From: Unio delphinus
Taxonomy: Eukaryota > Mollusca > Bivalvia > Unionida > Unionidae
DNA: 64,000 nt
Assembly (NCBI GenBank): GCA_029339505.1
Contig: JAQISU010000108.1
Coordinates: 20,531,501 to 20,595,500 of the forward strand
Direction of reading: 5' to 3'
Part shown: piece after piece, positions 42,284-54,281 of the stretch
Numbering within the stretch: the stretch's first letter is position 1
How the letters are laid out: each line of letters opens with the position of its first letter
Position numbers and translations under genes: made by a program
The notes under the pieces: generated by a model
Seen by the model: only the letters and a program-made list of their open reading frames with translations
Told to the model about the DNA's origin: nothing
The model's database searches: none

Positions 42284-43528
42284 GAATTCAGTGTGAATTT
42301 CCCCTCTCCGATTCCAGTGAAGGAGATAGCGCTAGCAAAACTACGAGTGTATCACAGTTGGCCTAATATCAGATCGGTTGCATTTAATGGTCAGCAACCC
42401 AATAACACACTGGTGTTCTCGTATAAGAATAAACCCGATGGTACTCCAGAGTGGGAAACAGTTTCGTTACCAACTGGGTCATACCAAATTAAGCAAATCA
42501 ATGCTGAAATTCAGCGTAGAATAAAATCAATCACTGGAAAAGAATCAAAAATAGCTATTAATCTTCATCAACCGACGCTCTCGTCGTCGATCGAAATAAG
42601 CACAGAGGGATACATTGTAGATATATATAACAGCTCGTTAAGAACAGTGTTAGGATGGCCTGAAAAACCACCGGAAAAATCCGCCACCGACTTAACCACG
42701 GACATACAATCATATCATGAAATCAATCCCAGTTATCAAGATAATTTATCTGATATAAGAAAAGGAAGAATCGCCGATAGATTTATATTTACCAACAAAG
42801 AAACATTGCAATGGGATTTTATCATTAAAAGAACAACCGACTCATCTGTTACTATTTCATTTACGCTAACTGACGTCCGTGGTTATTTTAATGAGATTAA
42901 ACAATTATATGACACACAACTAGAACAACTACGGAAAACAAAATCGCAAAAACACGTTGAAATAATAAATCAGCTTATATCGGACATGAAATATATCTAT
43001 GAACTAATGATTCAAACAATAATTAATGACAACAGCGACAATAAACAACGATTCTTAACCGATTACAATATCACAGAGGACAATCTGCGTAATTTCAAGT
43101 TTCCCAAATACAACGCTGATGAACTAGCAAGAATTGTTAAAACCGATATCAAAGCGCTACAAAAATCAGATTCAGCTGTCCTCTTCAGGTATAATAATGA
43201 TCCAGATGGTGGCGGTAGGCATATTGCCCCTCATAATGTGAATATTTCAACGGTGATTGCGCTCAATTTAGTATGTGATGCAATTGAAGGAAGCTATCAA
43301 ATTAATCTAGAGCAATCAAATCAAGCTCAGCAGGGATATATTCTTTATTCATTTGCACCAACAGCTCCTCCAGGGTTTTTAATAATTGAAAACCCAATTA
43401 ATCCTGTCTATATGCGATGCCATAATAATTCGTTAACGAGAATTAATTTCAAACTCACCGACCAGTCAAATAATCTGATTGATTTACAAGAAGAGGTGTT
43501 AGCGATTAGTTTGTTTGTAAAGTCCTAA
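42179..43528 (+). CDS. Penton-like minor capsid protein
   Basis: 449 residues (ATG 42179; in-frame ATGs 42194 and 42206 are alternatives). Last gene of the virion module. The N-terminal third has 'SYKNKPDGTPEWETVSLPTG' and 'YQIKQINAEIQRRIKS', a segment I associate with Polinton and virophage penton proteins. The C-terminus 'INPVYMRCHNNSLTRINFKL', then 'TDQSNNLIDLQEEVLAISLF', has the strand pattern typical of the last part of these proteins, where TD..G..IDL is usual. A long helical insertion lies in between (residues ~225-300). It would occupy the capsid vertices. Its first codons are within the tandem duplication, and an extra copy of the N-terminus lies upstream in another frame. It ends 32 bp before the right terminal repeat. 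Confidence 0.8.
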   Translation: MSIATMTTPMELLQRIVENTNPVQTSMISITSTNPEFSVNFPSPIPVKEIALAKLRVYHSWPNIRSVAFNGQQPNNTLVFSYKNKPDGTPEWETVSLPTGSYQIKQINAEIQRRIKSITGKESKIAINLHQPTLSSSIEISTEGYIVDIYNSSLRTVLGWPEKPPEKSATDLTTDIQSYHEINPSYQDNLSDIRKGRIADRFIFTNKETLQWDFIIKRTTDSSVTISFTLTDVRGYFNEIKQLYDTQLEQLRKTKSQKHVEIINQLISDMKYIYELMIQTIINDNSDNKQRFLTDYNITEDNLRNFKFPKYNADELARIVKTDIKALQKSDSAVLFRYNNDPDGGGRHIAPHNVNISTVIALNLVCDAIEGSYQINLEQSNQAQQGYILYSFAPTAPPGFLIIENPINPVYMRCHNNSLTRINFKLTDQSNNLIDLQEEVLAISLFVKS

Positions 43529-43560
43529 GGACTTTCATCATAAATGATTTTCGTCCTAAA

Positions 43561-43774
43561 GACTCGATCAAATATTTGGTTGAAATCATTTATTATTTTT
43601 TGTTAACCTAGAACTGAAAACTTTAGCAGCAGAGAGGGTGGATGACAACGACGTTGGCGTATATAAGGAAATCTTATTTTATCGAATAGACGCCATTTTT
43701 TTTACTATTTGGCAGAAGCCTCAGATTTCCGAATCGACGCTCGGAAAGTTGTGAGGTTCACCCTCTCTGCTGCT
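43561..43774 (-). repeat. Polinton right terminal inverted repeat (214 bp)
   Basis: Complement of 26906-27119. The inner copy of the 16-bp terminal motif is at 43625-43640, so the outer 150 bp is again bounded by inverted 16-mers. AACTGAAAACTTTAG (43612-43626) resembles the shared promoter-like element, pointing outward. Confidence 0.95.
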
Positions 43775-46700
43775 CAATGTCATGGTAGAAGTAATTAATG
43801 TTATACATGTAATATATGAAAATGATTACCATATACATCACAACATAAAGCAACACACTGTGGCTTTGCCAATAGTAACATTTTCATGACAAGGTATTAT
43901 AAATGCATTTCCTGGGTGTAACATTTTAAATACTTTTTCTTCATGCACCATTAATACATGATATTTTTAGGCACAGTACAAAACAACAATCAATCCCAAC
44001 TCTACTTGAAGAGCACTGCTTTATCACAATGAAATATTTTGTGTGCATATACATGACATTTTTAGGCACAGTACAAAACAACAATCAATTCCAACTCTAC
44101 TTGATGAGCACTGCTTTATCACAATCAAATATTTTGTGTGTATGTGTGTGTGTAATTCTAAATAAAGTTATCTCAAAGCTTTTCATTAAATTTTCATGGC
44201 AATGTATGGGATATTTATTTACAAGAGTAAAGTCTTATGATGATGCTTGCATAAAAGGCTATATAGAAAAATGATGTAAGAATTGCATGGCACAACAAAA
44301 ACTGAAACAGTCAAGTCGGACAAGCAATACAGATATATAAAAGAACATATACATTTGGAAAAACCAGGAAATGGGGTTACAAGAATAAAGAATCAACACT
44401 ACACTGGGTGTGGAATATATTTTGTTATGTCATCATAGCATAATTTGAGTACAAAATGGGTTTGGATACTACAGCACGTCTGATAGTCAAGAAACAGTCC
44501 AAGCACAAAACCTGAACTTGTGCTCAAATTTGAAACATTTTGCTCTTCATTAACTTGGAGTGAAACTGGACGCACAAAATATATGGGCTATCTTATTATA
44601 TGAATCAATAATCTGTAATATCTGTACAGTTTTTGAATTTGAAGCTCCAAGCCCTAGTCTAATTTTTGTGCTCAAAAGTTTTGTGACTATGGGGGCAATT
44701 GTAATTTGTTCATTCTATTAATCTGCAGTTCTGGATTTTATCGCTCATTCTGTCATATATAAGAACAAGTGGTTACCCATCCTAGGTAGGTGGTTCCTCA
44801 GAGTTCCTTGAGTCTACATCAAGTCAACAAAGAAACAATCTGAGTACTGCATTCCATAATGCTTATTCTGTGTACTTTACAAATTAACCTGTGTAAATTA
44901 CATGAGGTTCAATTTGAGTATAATAAGTACACATAAATGATGTCATAACCAGTATTCCTCATCATATGTATACACTTGCAGATTTAGTTACCTTTGTCCC
45001 TGTTGGGAACCCTCCCCTCTGGGTGTTAATTTTCTCAACAGATTTTAGCAGCTACTTCCCTCCCATGAGGGATTTAAGGATCAAGATGCTTGCACTTACA
45101 AATAGCTGTTTTTATACAATTGTTGACCACTAGAAAGCTGTGCACTTTTTAAGACGCGAGATTTTAGATACAATATAGTGTGTGGTATAAATTCTAAGAA
45201 TCTGCTGCACAATCACTAACCCAATCTAGATAATATAGATAGTTTTCAGACTTGTTGGGCCTAAGGCTGGTGTCATCTGTTGATTTAACTGCACTAAACG
45301 ATTTCCCAGTTTTCATTTCATCAGAGTAATATCAGACCAAAATCAAGTGTGATCAATAAAATATGTGGAGTCATCAAGTACAATTTTAATCTTGATTCTC
45401 CAACTGTGATTAATGCAATCTGTCAACTCATCAAGTGCGATTATTAAAATCTGTCAAATTTGCAAAGGTGATCATTTGAATCGGTCAACTCATCAAATGT
45501 GTTCATTAAATTCTGTTGATTTGCTTACTCATATGCAACTTAATTCAGCCATTAATTTAAATTCTGGGTAAAATTTCTAAATTACTTAAGTCTGGCATAA
45601 AATTCCAACAAATGAGTAGTCCATCTGTTTTAGATTTAGCGTCTTATAGAGACGCCGTAAAGTGGCCGAGTTCAGATGTGTCACACAATTAAAATCTTTG
45701 TGCAGGTCCACAAAATAAGCTTCCAGTATACCATCCTCACCTTAAGCCACCATATTTCTTGTACGAAGATGCAAAATGTGAAAAATTAACAATGACCTGA
45801 TGATCTTGACCTTTTGCTACGAGCTACTAACAGGCATCTAAATGAAAGTCATGCAGATTTTAAGTAAGAGAAGATTAGAGACGAGGAGAAATGTTCTTCT
45901 GTCATGCTTTTATCATAGTAACTTGCATAAAATCATTAAGACACAAGCTGGAGTATAAAATAACCTGGCGGAATGAAGTGTTAAAGCCTCTTTTTGCTTT
46001 GGTTCAAGACAGATGTGTTCTAAGAAATAAAGTTTTGCTGTGAGCACTAGAAAAGAAAGATTTGTCACATGAATTCCAGAAAGAAGACTTTATGTATTAA
46101 AGAAGAAATGAATTCTGAATTGGAAATAAATATTTACCCAATCTCTCAGCTTGTATCTGACTGCTAAGAAAGTTGTTTTTCTATACATACTGAATATTAT
46201 GAAAACAAATTAGTGTGAGAAGGGGGTCTAGGCGGGAATCAATTAGATATTGTATAAGTTAACTGAGGGGTGGGACTCCAACAATTACCAGAGTTAAATC
46301 GTAAGAAAGGTTAAATTTAACCAATAGAGAGTTCTAAATATGCAGTGTATTTTACATAAAATTAATAATATGCCACATTATTCCTGTTAAGTTAATAAAA
46401 ATTTGAGCACACGCTGAAGAATCACGTTCCCATTGCAATGGAGAAAAGATCTGGGTGAAAATTTCTATTCGCAAGTACGGTACCATTATCTTCTTTTCTT
46501 ACTTTAAAATTCTTAACTTGCTTATGGCAAGTTGCTGTTGCTGTTGGGATAATAACTGGTTAACCAATCAAATCAGTATTACAGGAATATTTTCAACAAT
46601 AAGCTTTTCACAAAATTATGTGCACTGTGTGAACAAGCAATAACCAAGGAAGCCACATAAAAACTTGCAATATTTGCTGGTGTATTCTGAATAAACATCC

Positions 46701-49449
46701 CAAACATATAATTTTATGTCCAATCTCTTCCAAGATTCCTAACACTATGATACATCTATATAAAAAGCGACATTTTATCTATACATTTCAAGCTGTGCAG
46801 TAAGTGATGGTTTTACAAAAGGTAACTACTTTAATTAATATTAACAATTATTTTGGGCAAAATTTAAAACTTCATTCAGTTGTCTGTCACTTCTACTGCT
46901 GAGGTCATTCCTGTGTCCAGCAAGCTTTATCAGGCAAAGATAAATTGCTTGAAGACAACTTTCTTAACATTTCAATTTAAGGTGTTAAGGTGGGAACAGG
47001 AAATCAAAAAAAGGCACAATACAAACATGGAAAACAACAGCAAGGGACAACAGAAAAGTCCAGACCTGAGGAGAAACAAGTTTTTCGAAAGGCAATCTGA
47101 AACGGATTTTTCTGTCTGTGTGCTGCAGCAAACAAGTTGAAAAAAAAAACTAAAGAAATTAACAAAATTCAGAAAGACTAACATGCCAAGAAGCAGAGAG
47201 ATAGAACATAAAGAGGTGAGAAAGAAAAAGAAAATTTAAAAATGTTAAAAAAAGAGGCAGATCAAAACGGAGCCTTGTGCAAAGCATCTTTTCTATGGTT
47301 GATTCCTTAAATATATATGAGATACAGGAATTTCATGGTATGCAACATGTGAAAAACAAAATTTCCTGCAATGATGTCTCTCTTGCTTTTTTAAAAAAAT
47401 AATACATGGTATATTTTTAACTTTCAAATGACCTTGACTTTACACAAGTCAGAGGGTAAGAAAAAGGGTAGATGTGCATGAATATTAAAGGGCAGTGCTC
47501 AAAGATTCTACATTACAATAAATGACCTTGACCTCATGAGACAGTCAAAGCAAGGGTAGGCATGCAAGAATATGAGAGAGAGCATTGCTTACAGATTCCG
47601 CATTCAAAGTACGATTGCCATCTGATACAAATCTGGTACTTGTCACCATGAAGATAACCTTGACATTGCAGAGTCAGAAGTAGGTTAGGTGTGCATGGAT
47701 TTCAAAGGTCAAAGTTTTCAGATTCTACAATCCAAGCATGATAGTTATTCCTCACAGCATTGGAGATATATGATCATAAGAATGTCTTTGAAAATGAAGC
47801 CTTCACTATTGCAACTGACAGAATGAGAGATACTTATGTCTTGTCTATACTACAGCTGGCACAACTAGATTCCCCAATTTGTATATTCATAATGTTTTCA
47901 TACATTTATTAATTTTTAAAGCTGCAAATGAAGAACCACAGGTTAATATTTTTTTCTTCTTGAAAATAATCAACTCTTATGATGAGATGTAGTCATAATT
48001 TGCTTTCATTGAATTGGTTGATATGTTATTTTCCTCAGTCTGCATCTGTTAACTGTCATGGCACAATCAAGCGAAAATATGAAGTTTAATACCCAACACC
48101 TATTAATTTCCTTATTAACATGGTACTTAAAAATATTCTGTTAATATGAATGCATTTACAGTCAACTCCTGTTTATAAAAGTCTGTGACATTAATGTTCA
48201 GCAGATTCACAAGAATGTATAAGAAAAAATTATTACCTACACAATTCAAAATTAAGATATTCAAATATTACCTAAACAATTTATGATTAATAATTTCAAA
48301 TAATACCTTAACAATTTAAAATATATTCAAATATTACCTAAACAATTAATAATTAATATATTCTAATATTACCTAAACAATCCAAATATAATATATTCAT
48401 ATATTAGCAAAACAATTTATAATTAATGTATTCAAACATTAACTAAACAATTAATAATATATTCTAATATTAGCTAAACAATTTATAATTAATATATTCA
48501 AATATTACCTGAACAATTTATAATTAATATAATCAAATATTAGTTAAACAATTTATAATTAATATATCATTAATACATTCAAATATTAGCTAAATTTATA
48601 ATTAATATATTCAATTTTTTTTATAGGTAATTTATAATTAATATATTCAATTTTATTTTTTAGGTAATTAATATATTCAAATATTATCTAAACAATGAAA
48701 ATATTTTATAGGACCTGCCAATCTGAATTAATGAATGCTAGGTAAGTAACAATTAGGAAGATCAAACATTTACCACATATCATAATCATTACGTACAACA
48801 TATCAAATCACTTAGTGGCTTTGACACACAAATAAATGCAAAACATGTACAACTTTAAGAAAATAGACATTGGAATGTGCAGTTTTAAATAGTTAAAGAA
48901 ACCATTTCATATGTTTATCATATAAAACAAACAGTTAAATGGTCATAAGATTAAGTTAAGCAGACTTGGCATGTATAGCAATAGGTCAATAGTCTATAGC
49001 AATAGGTCAATAGTCTACCCAGATATATTTTTAAAAAAATAAGTTGTACTGTAGCAATATGTATCTTATTAGTTTCTTGTCCCTTGGTATAACGAAACTC
49101 GCTATTATAAATTTATCAATATAACAAGCAACAACAATGGATTCACACAAAAAGTAATGATTAAGGAAAATAATTATAATGAATACTGTGTAAAATGACT
49201 TTTATTAGATTGTTAGAACTTAGCACTATTACACTCACAGATAATTTAATGTAGATTAATTTTAGCACATGTCTAATTAAATACAATATTTTGTTTTGTT
49301 TAATGTGATAAATTTTTATTAAACCAAATACATGAGGTAAATAAAAATGTTAATGCAGACTTGTCTTGGCACACAATTAACAACTGCACTAATATTTTAC
49401 ATATCAGTCATTTTACCATACAGTAACAAACAAATAGTGTGGCCCTCAG
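43775..49449. other. Unassigned AT-rich DNA with small tandem duplications
   Basis: No gene recognised. It contains a ~90-bp tandem duplication (43957-44140: TTTTTAGGCACAGTACAAAA recurs) and loose ~50-bp copies with 'TCATCAAGTGC/A' near 45350-45520. The short open frames lack coding character. I looked for talin 3' exons (minus) and anoctamin exons (plus) and found none. Confidence 0.45.
48215..48700. repeat. ~35-bp AT-rich minisatellite, about 13 diverged copies
   Basis: Unit: ATTACCTAAACAATTTATAA TTAATATATTCAAAT, with many indels. Confidence 0.8.
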
Positions 49450-49640
49450 TTTCTCCTTTGAATACGTTCCCCAATCACATTACTTTAGGGATATTAGCCT
49501 GCTACCTCGCGAATCCAGCCCTACCAAAAGACGAAAATTCGTCTTTCCTGTCTATGTCATATAGACAAAGGGCAATAACTCTTGCCCATTACCTCCCCTT
49601 GCCGCCCGTTAGGTGTCGCTTCCTTAGTTTTTTAGCTTCG
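49450..49640 (+). repeat. DIRS left terminal inverted repeat
   Basis: Outer tip TTTCTCCTTTGAATACGTTC (49450-49469), then the shared core to about TTAGTTTTTTAGCTTCG. The core matches the complement of the right end with a few differences. Confidence 0.9.
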
Positions 49641-49864
49641 CTTACGCGAAAACACGTACAATTAGACCTCCAATGAATCCAAGCCATCTTAGTGTAAATT
49701 CTGACCATCCGAAGTTAAATTTGGAATTACTGTGTTGCATAATCATTCCTCTACAGGTCGTATACATTATTTTACAATATTTTCCAATTTGAGTGACTTT
49801 GTCACCTTTTCTAGACTTCGGACCAGGTTGCAACGTGGTCAAAGCATGTAATACATGTAGCACT

Positions 49865-50690
49865 CAATAATTTCGCTTATTCCGTATGTAACGTTTACGA
49901 TATTAGCGACTAATAACGTGCTGCATTGATAATGTGTGCTGTATTTATCTTCTTTGACGTTTCAGTAGACTTCAAAAAAGTCTTTGAACGACCAATTGCG
50001 ACTATTTAATGGCGGACTTCGTGTTGTAGTCACGAATTCACGCGACACTTAATCATTTCGCTTCCTCCGTTAGTTACGGTTATGGAATAGCGAGTTAATA
50101 GCGTACTGAATTGTTAATTTGTGCTTTGTTTATCTTCTTTCCGTTTCAGTAGACTTCGTCTCTGAACGGCCAGTTGCGACTATTTAATGGCGGAATTTCG
50201 TGTTGTAGTCACGAATTCACACGACACTTAATCATTTCGCTTCCTCCGTTAGTTACGGTTATGGAATAGCGACTTAATAGCGTACTGATTGTTAATTTGT
50301 GCTTTGTTTATCTTCTTTCCGTTTCAGTAGACTTCGTCTCTGAACGACCAGTTGCGACTATTTAATGGCGGAATTTCGTGTTGTAGTCACGAATTCACGC
50401 GACACTTAATCATTTCACTTCCTTCGTTAGTTACGGTTATGGAATAGCGACTTAATAGCGTACTGAATTGTTAATTTGTGCTTTGTTTATCATCTTTTCG
50501 TTTCAGTAGACTTCGTCTTGAACGACCTATTGCAACATGCTCACGGTGATAACTAGTGTGGTCATTAAGAGTTAACATGGCACGGAATAATTTGACTACT
50601 CCGTTAATAACGGTTATAGTATTATCGAATTAATAATATGCTGAATTTTTTTTTAATCTGTGCTTTGTTCTCTTCTTTTGTCGTTTCAGT
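49865..50690 (+). repeat. ~180-bp tandem repeats in the DIRS leader, four to five copies
   Basis: Units recur at ~49865, 50045, 50224, 50403 and (partial) 50580. Each contains CATTTCGCTTCCTCCGTTAG, TTTGTTTATCTTCTTTCCG with TTTCAGTAGACTTCG, and TTTAATGGCGG. The pyrimidine-rich TTTCCGTTTCAG resembles a 3' splice site and is repeated in every unit. Probably a promoter or leader region. Confidence 0.9.
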
Positions 50691-50711
50691 AGCAAAGTCG
50701 ACAACGAAGGC

Positions 50712-52083
50712 ATGAATGGCAAAATGGGTGTTGGCAATGTGGAAATGGAGGAAATTATGTTGACATGGTTTAGGCTGCCCAGTGGATGTAAATTTCACCG
50801 CAGGTCCGTGCATGGCTTTCGGGCCTGTAAGTCCGGACGCATGGAGTCTAGGCTGGATCAATTGGATCCATTTTATTATGCAATTTCGCCGGCCGTCCAG
50901 CCGGCCGTCCAGCCGACATTGTCAGTTCAGCCGGCACTTCAGCAGGCACCAACCGGCACTAGCCATACATCCGGCACCGTCCGTTCAGCCCAAATGGCAC
51001 CGGACGGCCAGCCGACCTTCCAGCTGGCATCAACAGGCACCGGCCGTTCAGCCCAAATGGCACCGGCCGGCCAGCCGACCTTCCAGCCTGCATCAACAGG
51101 CACCGGCCGTCCACCCGGCAACGACCGTTCAGCCTAAATGGCACCGGTCGTCCAGCTGACCTTCCAGCCGGCATCAACCGGCACCGGCTGTCCATCCGAC
51201 AACGACCGTTCAGCCCAAATGGCACCGGTCGTCCAGCCGACCTTCCAGCCTGCATCAACAGGCACCGGCCGTCCACCCGGCAACGACCGTTCAGACCAAA
51301 TGGTACCGGTCGTCCAGTCGACCTTCCAGCCGGCATCAACCGGCACCGGCCGTCCATCCGGCAACGACCGTTCAGCCTAAATGGCACCGGTCGTCCAGCC
51401 GACCTTCCAGCCGACATCAACCTATGCAGGCCGTCCATCCGGCAACGACCGTTCAGCCCAAATGGCACCGGTCGTCCAGCCGGCATCAACCTGCACCGGC
51501 CGTCCATCCGGCAACGACCGTTCAGCCCAAATGGTACCGGTCGTGCAACCGACCTTCCAGCCGGCATCAACCTGCACCGGCCGTCCATCCGGCAACGACC
51601 GTTCAGCCCAAATGGCACCGGTCTTCCAGCCGACATCAACCTGCACCGGCTGTACATTTGATTTACGGAGATTATAGTGATGTACCCGTCAGTCAATCTG
51701 TACTACTGGTTACATATCACTACCATGAGAGAGATGTTATAGATGTATCTCCGTCCAATCAGACCATTCAAGAGGCAGGTGCCGGTCATAGCCGGACCTT
51801 CGCCGACATTCCGGCCGACCATATACCAGACAAATCAGTCGGTATCGCCGGTGTACACCTCCCGTCACGTCAAATACGTGTCGGTGTGATTTTAAAACAA
51901 GGGAGAATTAGTGACATTATCAGAGATGACGGAATTGAGTTATCTATGCCACTTGGTATGCGCTACCCAGATATGGCAGCTTTACCAGAACAGGACTTTC
52001 AGGCCGACCATTCGTCAGTTCAATCAGCCGTTAGTGCCGGCCGTCCATATGTTCACGGCTTCTCCACAAGGGAGATTTATTGA
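50712..52083 (+). pseudogene. DIRS gag-like region with ~78-bp repeats, broken
   Basis: From ATG 50712 an open frame runs into a Pro/Ser/Thr/Gln-rich repetitive region. It is broken by TAA at 51135-51137 and 51378-51380, each at the same point of the repeat, where other copies read CAA; these look like C-to-T changes. After 51677 the reading shifts frame. About nine repeat units (CACCGGCCGTCCATCCGGCA, ACGACCGTTCAGCCCAAATG, GCACCGGTCGTCCAGCC) lie between 50880 and 51650. No known domain is seen. Position before RT suggests gag. Confidence 0.65.
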
Positions 52084-53112
52084 AAGTGTCAATTATGACA
52101 GAATTGTGTCATCTAGGTCACCTGGTATGCTGTACAGATATGCAAGCTATACCAGAACCAACATTCCCTCTGAGCGAATGGTAGATGGGTGCACAGTGCT
52201 GGCCGCACTACATAAGCATTATGTAATTATTATTACCTTCTAGCCGGCACCAACCGGCACCGGGCGTCCATCCGGCAATGACCGTTCAGCCATATGGCAC
52301 CGGTCATCCAGCCGGCACTAACCGGCACCGGGCGTCGATCCGGCAATGACCGTTCAACCCAAATGGCACCGGTTGTCCAGCCAAGCTTCCAGCCGACACT
52401 TGCCGGCACTGACAGTCCATCCGGCTCCGGCCGTCCAGCCCAACAGGCACCGGTCGTCCAACCGTATGGAGATTTTAGTCATATACCAGTCCGTCCGACT
52501 GTACCGCTGTACCAGCACGGGGACTTTAATCATACCGCAATCCGCACAAATCGGATTGACGAAGATTCTAGTGATGTTTCCGTCTGTCAATCCGTACTAC
52601 CGGTTACATATCACTACCATGACTCTGATGTTGGCGATGAATCTCTCGATCCAACCCGACCATTCGAACGGTCGGTGCCAGTCATAGCCGGCCCGTCGCA
52701 GGCGTTCAGGCCAAACATATACCAATCAATTCATTCGGCATTGCCGGCCGTCCATAGGCTATCAACTCATCCACAAGGGAGAGTGAATGCCTTTTTTAGA
52801 GATGACGGAATCGAGTCATCTATGCCACCTGGTATGCATTACCCCGATATGGATGCTTTACCAGAGCAAGATTATGCACATAGTGAGTGCGATGAATCAC
52901 AGGCAAATCAGCTGTATGCAGATCCAACTATGAAACGGACTGAGTTCAGCTTCAAAGCCGCAGTGGAGGAAATTTTTAGGGTGTTAAGGCCCCTTCAGAA
53001 TGCCCTCCACCTCCTGCTGCAATTTCCGACTATAGGGTTAGTGCGTCGGTCGATCTGGATGAAGGGGAAGAGATTCTATCCTTCCGCCTCCTTCCCCAGT
53101 CGACAAAATTAA
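52084..53112 (+). pseudogene. Second copy of the gag-like region and gag end
   Basis: After a short gap the CACCGG...CCAGCC repeats resume (52240-52470). An open frame 52294-53112 continues into non-repetitive sequence that parallels 51650-52080: both share 'QSVLPVTYHYH', 'RDDGIE.SMP.GM.YPDM.ALPEQD'. Thus a ~600-bp segment is present twice, diverged, as an internal duplication or two gag fragments. The last part (EEIFRVLRPLQNALHLLLQF) has no recognised domain. Confidence 0.6.
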
Positions 53113-54280
53113 GGAAATTAATGACCGTCTGTCGACACGTATAGGGGATCCAGGAAATGCTAAGGCGTTCTTTTCTGAAAGCCAAGTACCAGCGTCGTTT
53201 TCAGGTCGATGGTACAAAACTCACTCCGATGCGTTCAATACTGAGGTCCTGGCTCGGGATAAAATAGGGCAGCAGTCCATATGTCTGCGGCATTGTCTTA
53301 TAAAGTGGACAAAACTGTGTTCAATGCCACGTCCAAGCTGGTTCGAATGTAGTCGCTACGTCTTCACTGTTAGACCTAGCCTCCCTAGCCATTTTCAGGA
53401 TCGCTGAAAAATCTGGCAATGAACATGCTTGGGATTCGATGGCCTGGTTAGCTAGGGTTCTTAACAGGGCAGCTCACCATTCCATGGCCAATGCGCTGAC
53501 TGCTTCTGCCAACCTAGACCTGATACGTCGTGATGCATGTCTGAAGGGCACGTCGCTTAAACCCCATCATAAGCTGGCTAGATATGACCGACGCACATTT
53601 CACGTCCCTATCCCACGAGTAGCGGACATTCTCCGTTGTGCTTGTCGGGACTAGGCTTATCAGTTCCATGTCATACCTTTTGGCCTAAATTTAAGCACTT
53701 GGGCTAGTACCAAGGTTATGGGTTACGTCGTCACCCTGTTCCGCTCGACTTCATCTATTGCGTCGGCAGTATATTTGGATGACATCCTCCAGAAACATCT
53801 GTCAAGTTCTATTCTGCTCAAAGGCAGAAACGATCTTATATCACTTTACGTCATATAGGCTTTCTCGTGAACTGGATAAAGTTTGATCTCTGTCCAATCC
53901 GGATTTTGGTCCATCTGGGTGTGGAGTTTCTCCCGATCTGAATCTGGTAAGGCTTCCTCGAGTTTGCGATTATCCAGATAATTGCACTCGTAGAGTCCGT
54001 TTCCGACAGGATGCGCATTTTAGCGAGAGAGTTGCAGATCCTCGGATTATTCAATGCGGCAGCAGACTTGATCCCGATCAGCCGTCCTTTTATGCGCCCT
54101 TTACAAAGGACGTTGCTAGCGTAATTGCGCTCTTTTCAAGTCCCTTCGATCCCAGAAAACAGTCATGCTCACGCCAGAGATACAATCATTCTTGAGTCAA
54201 TGGCACAACCCCTGTAGGCTGTCCACAAGGATTACTCTGGAGATACCCCAAGGGGATAACGGTATGTTCCGCCACTAATA
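53113..54280 (+). pseudogene. DIRS reverse transcriptase remnant
   Basis: Reading across frames, the segment holds DIRS-type RT blocks. The catalytic strand AVYLDDIL is at about 53766-53789, preceded by GYVVTLFRS-like residues. Frameshifts and stops interrupt the domain several times. Upstream, 53439-53654 has 'AWLARVLNRAAHHSMANAL', which lies in the gag-RT linker of such elements. Not functional. Confidence 0.7.
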
Positions 54281-54281
54281 T

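Larger units (their letters stand above)
26906..43774. mobile_element. Complete Polinton/Maverick (adintovirus-like) element
   Basis: A 16.9 kb element bounded by 214-bp terminal inverted repeats that begin AGCAGCAGAGAGGG and end with the complement. It encodes every Polinton hallmark: packaging ATPase, retrovirus-like DDE integrase, family B DNA polymerase, adenovirus-type protease, a double jelly-roll-like major capsid protein and a penton-like protein, plus about ten accessory genes. All main frames are open, GC content and codon usage differ from the flanks, and the repeats differ at only about three positions. This suggests recent insertion or continued function. The flanking hexamers (ATCCCC and CAATGT) do not match, so the usual 6-bp target duplication is not evident. 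Such elements can move as transposons and may form virions. Confidence 0.95.

Noticed and set aside
42025..42366. 113-codon frame as a separate gene
   Set aside because: It is a by-product of the tandem duplication: its two halves are copies of the penton start and the membrane protein tail. Kept as a finding only.
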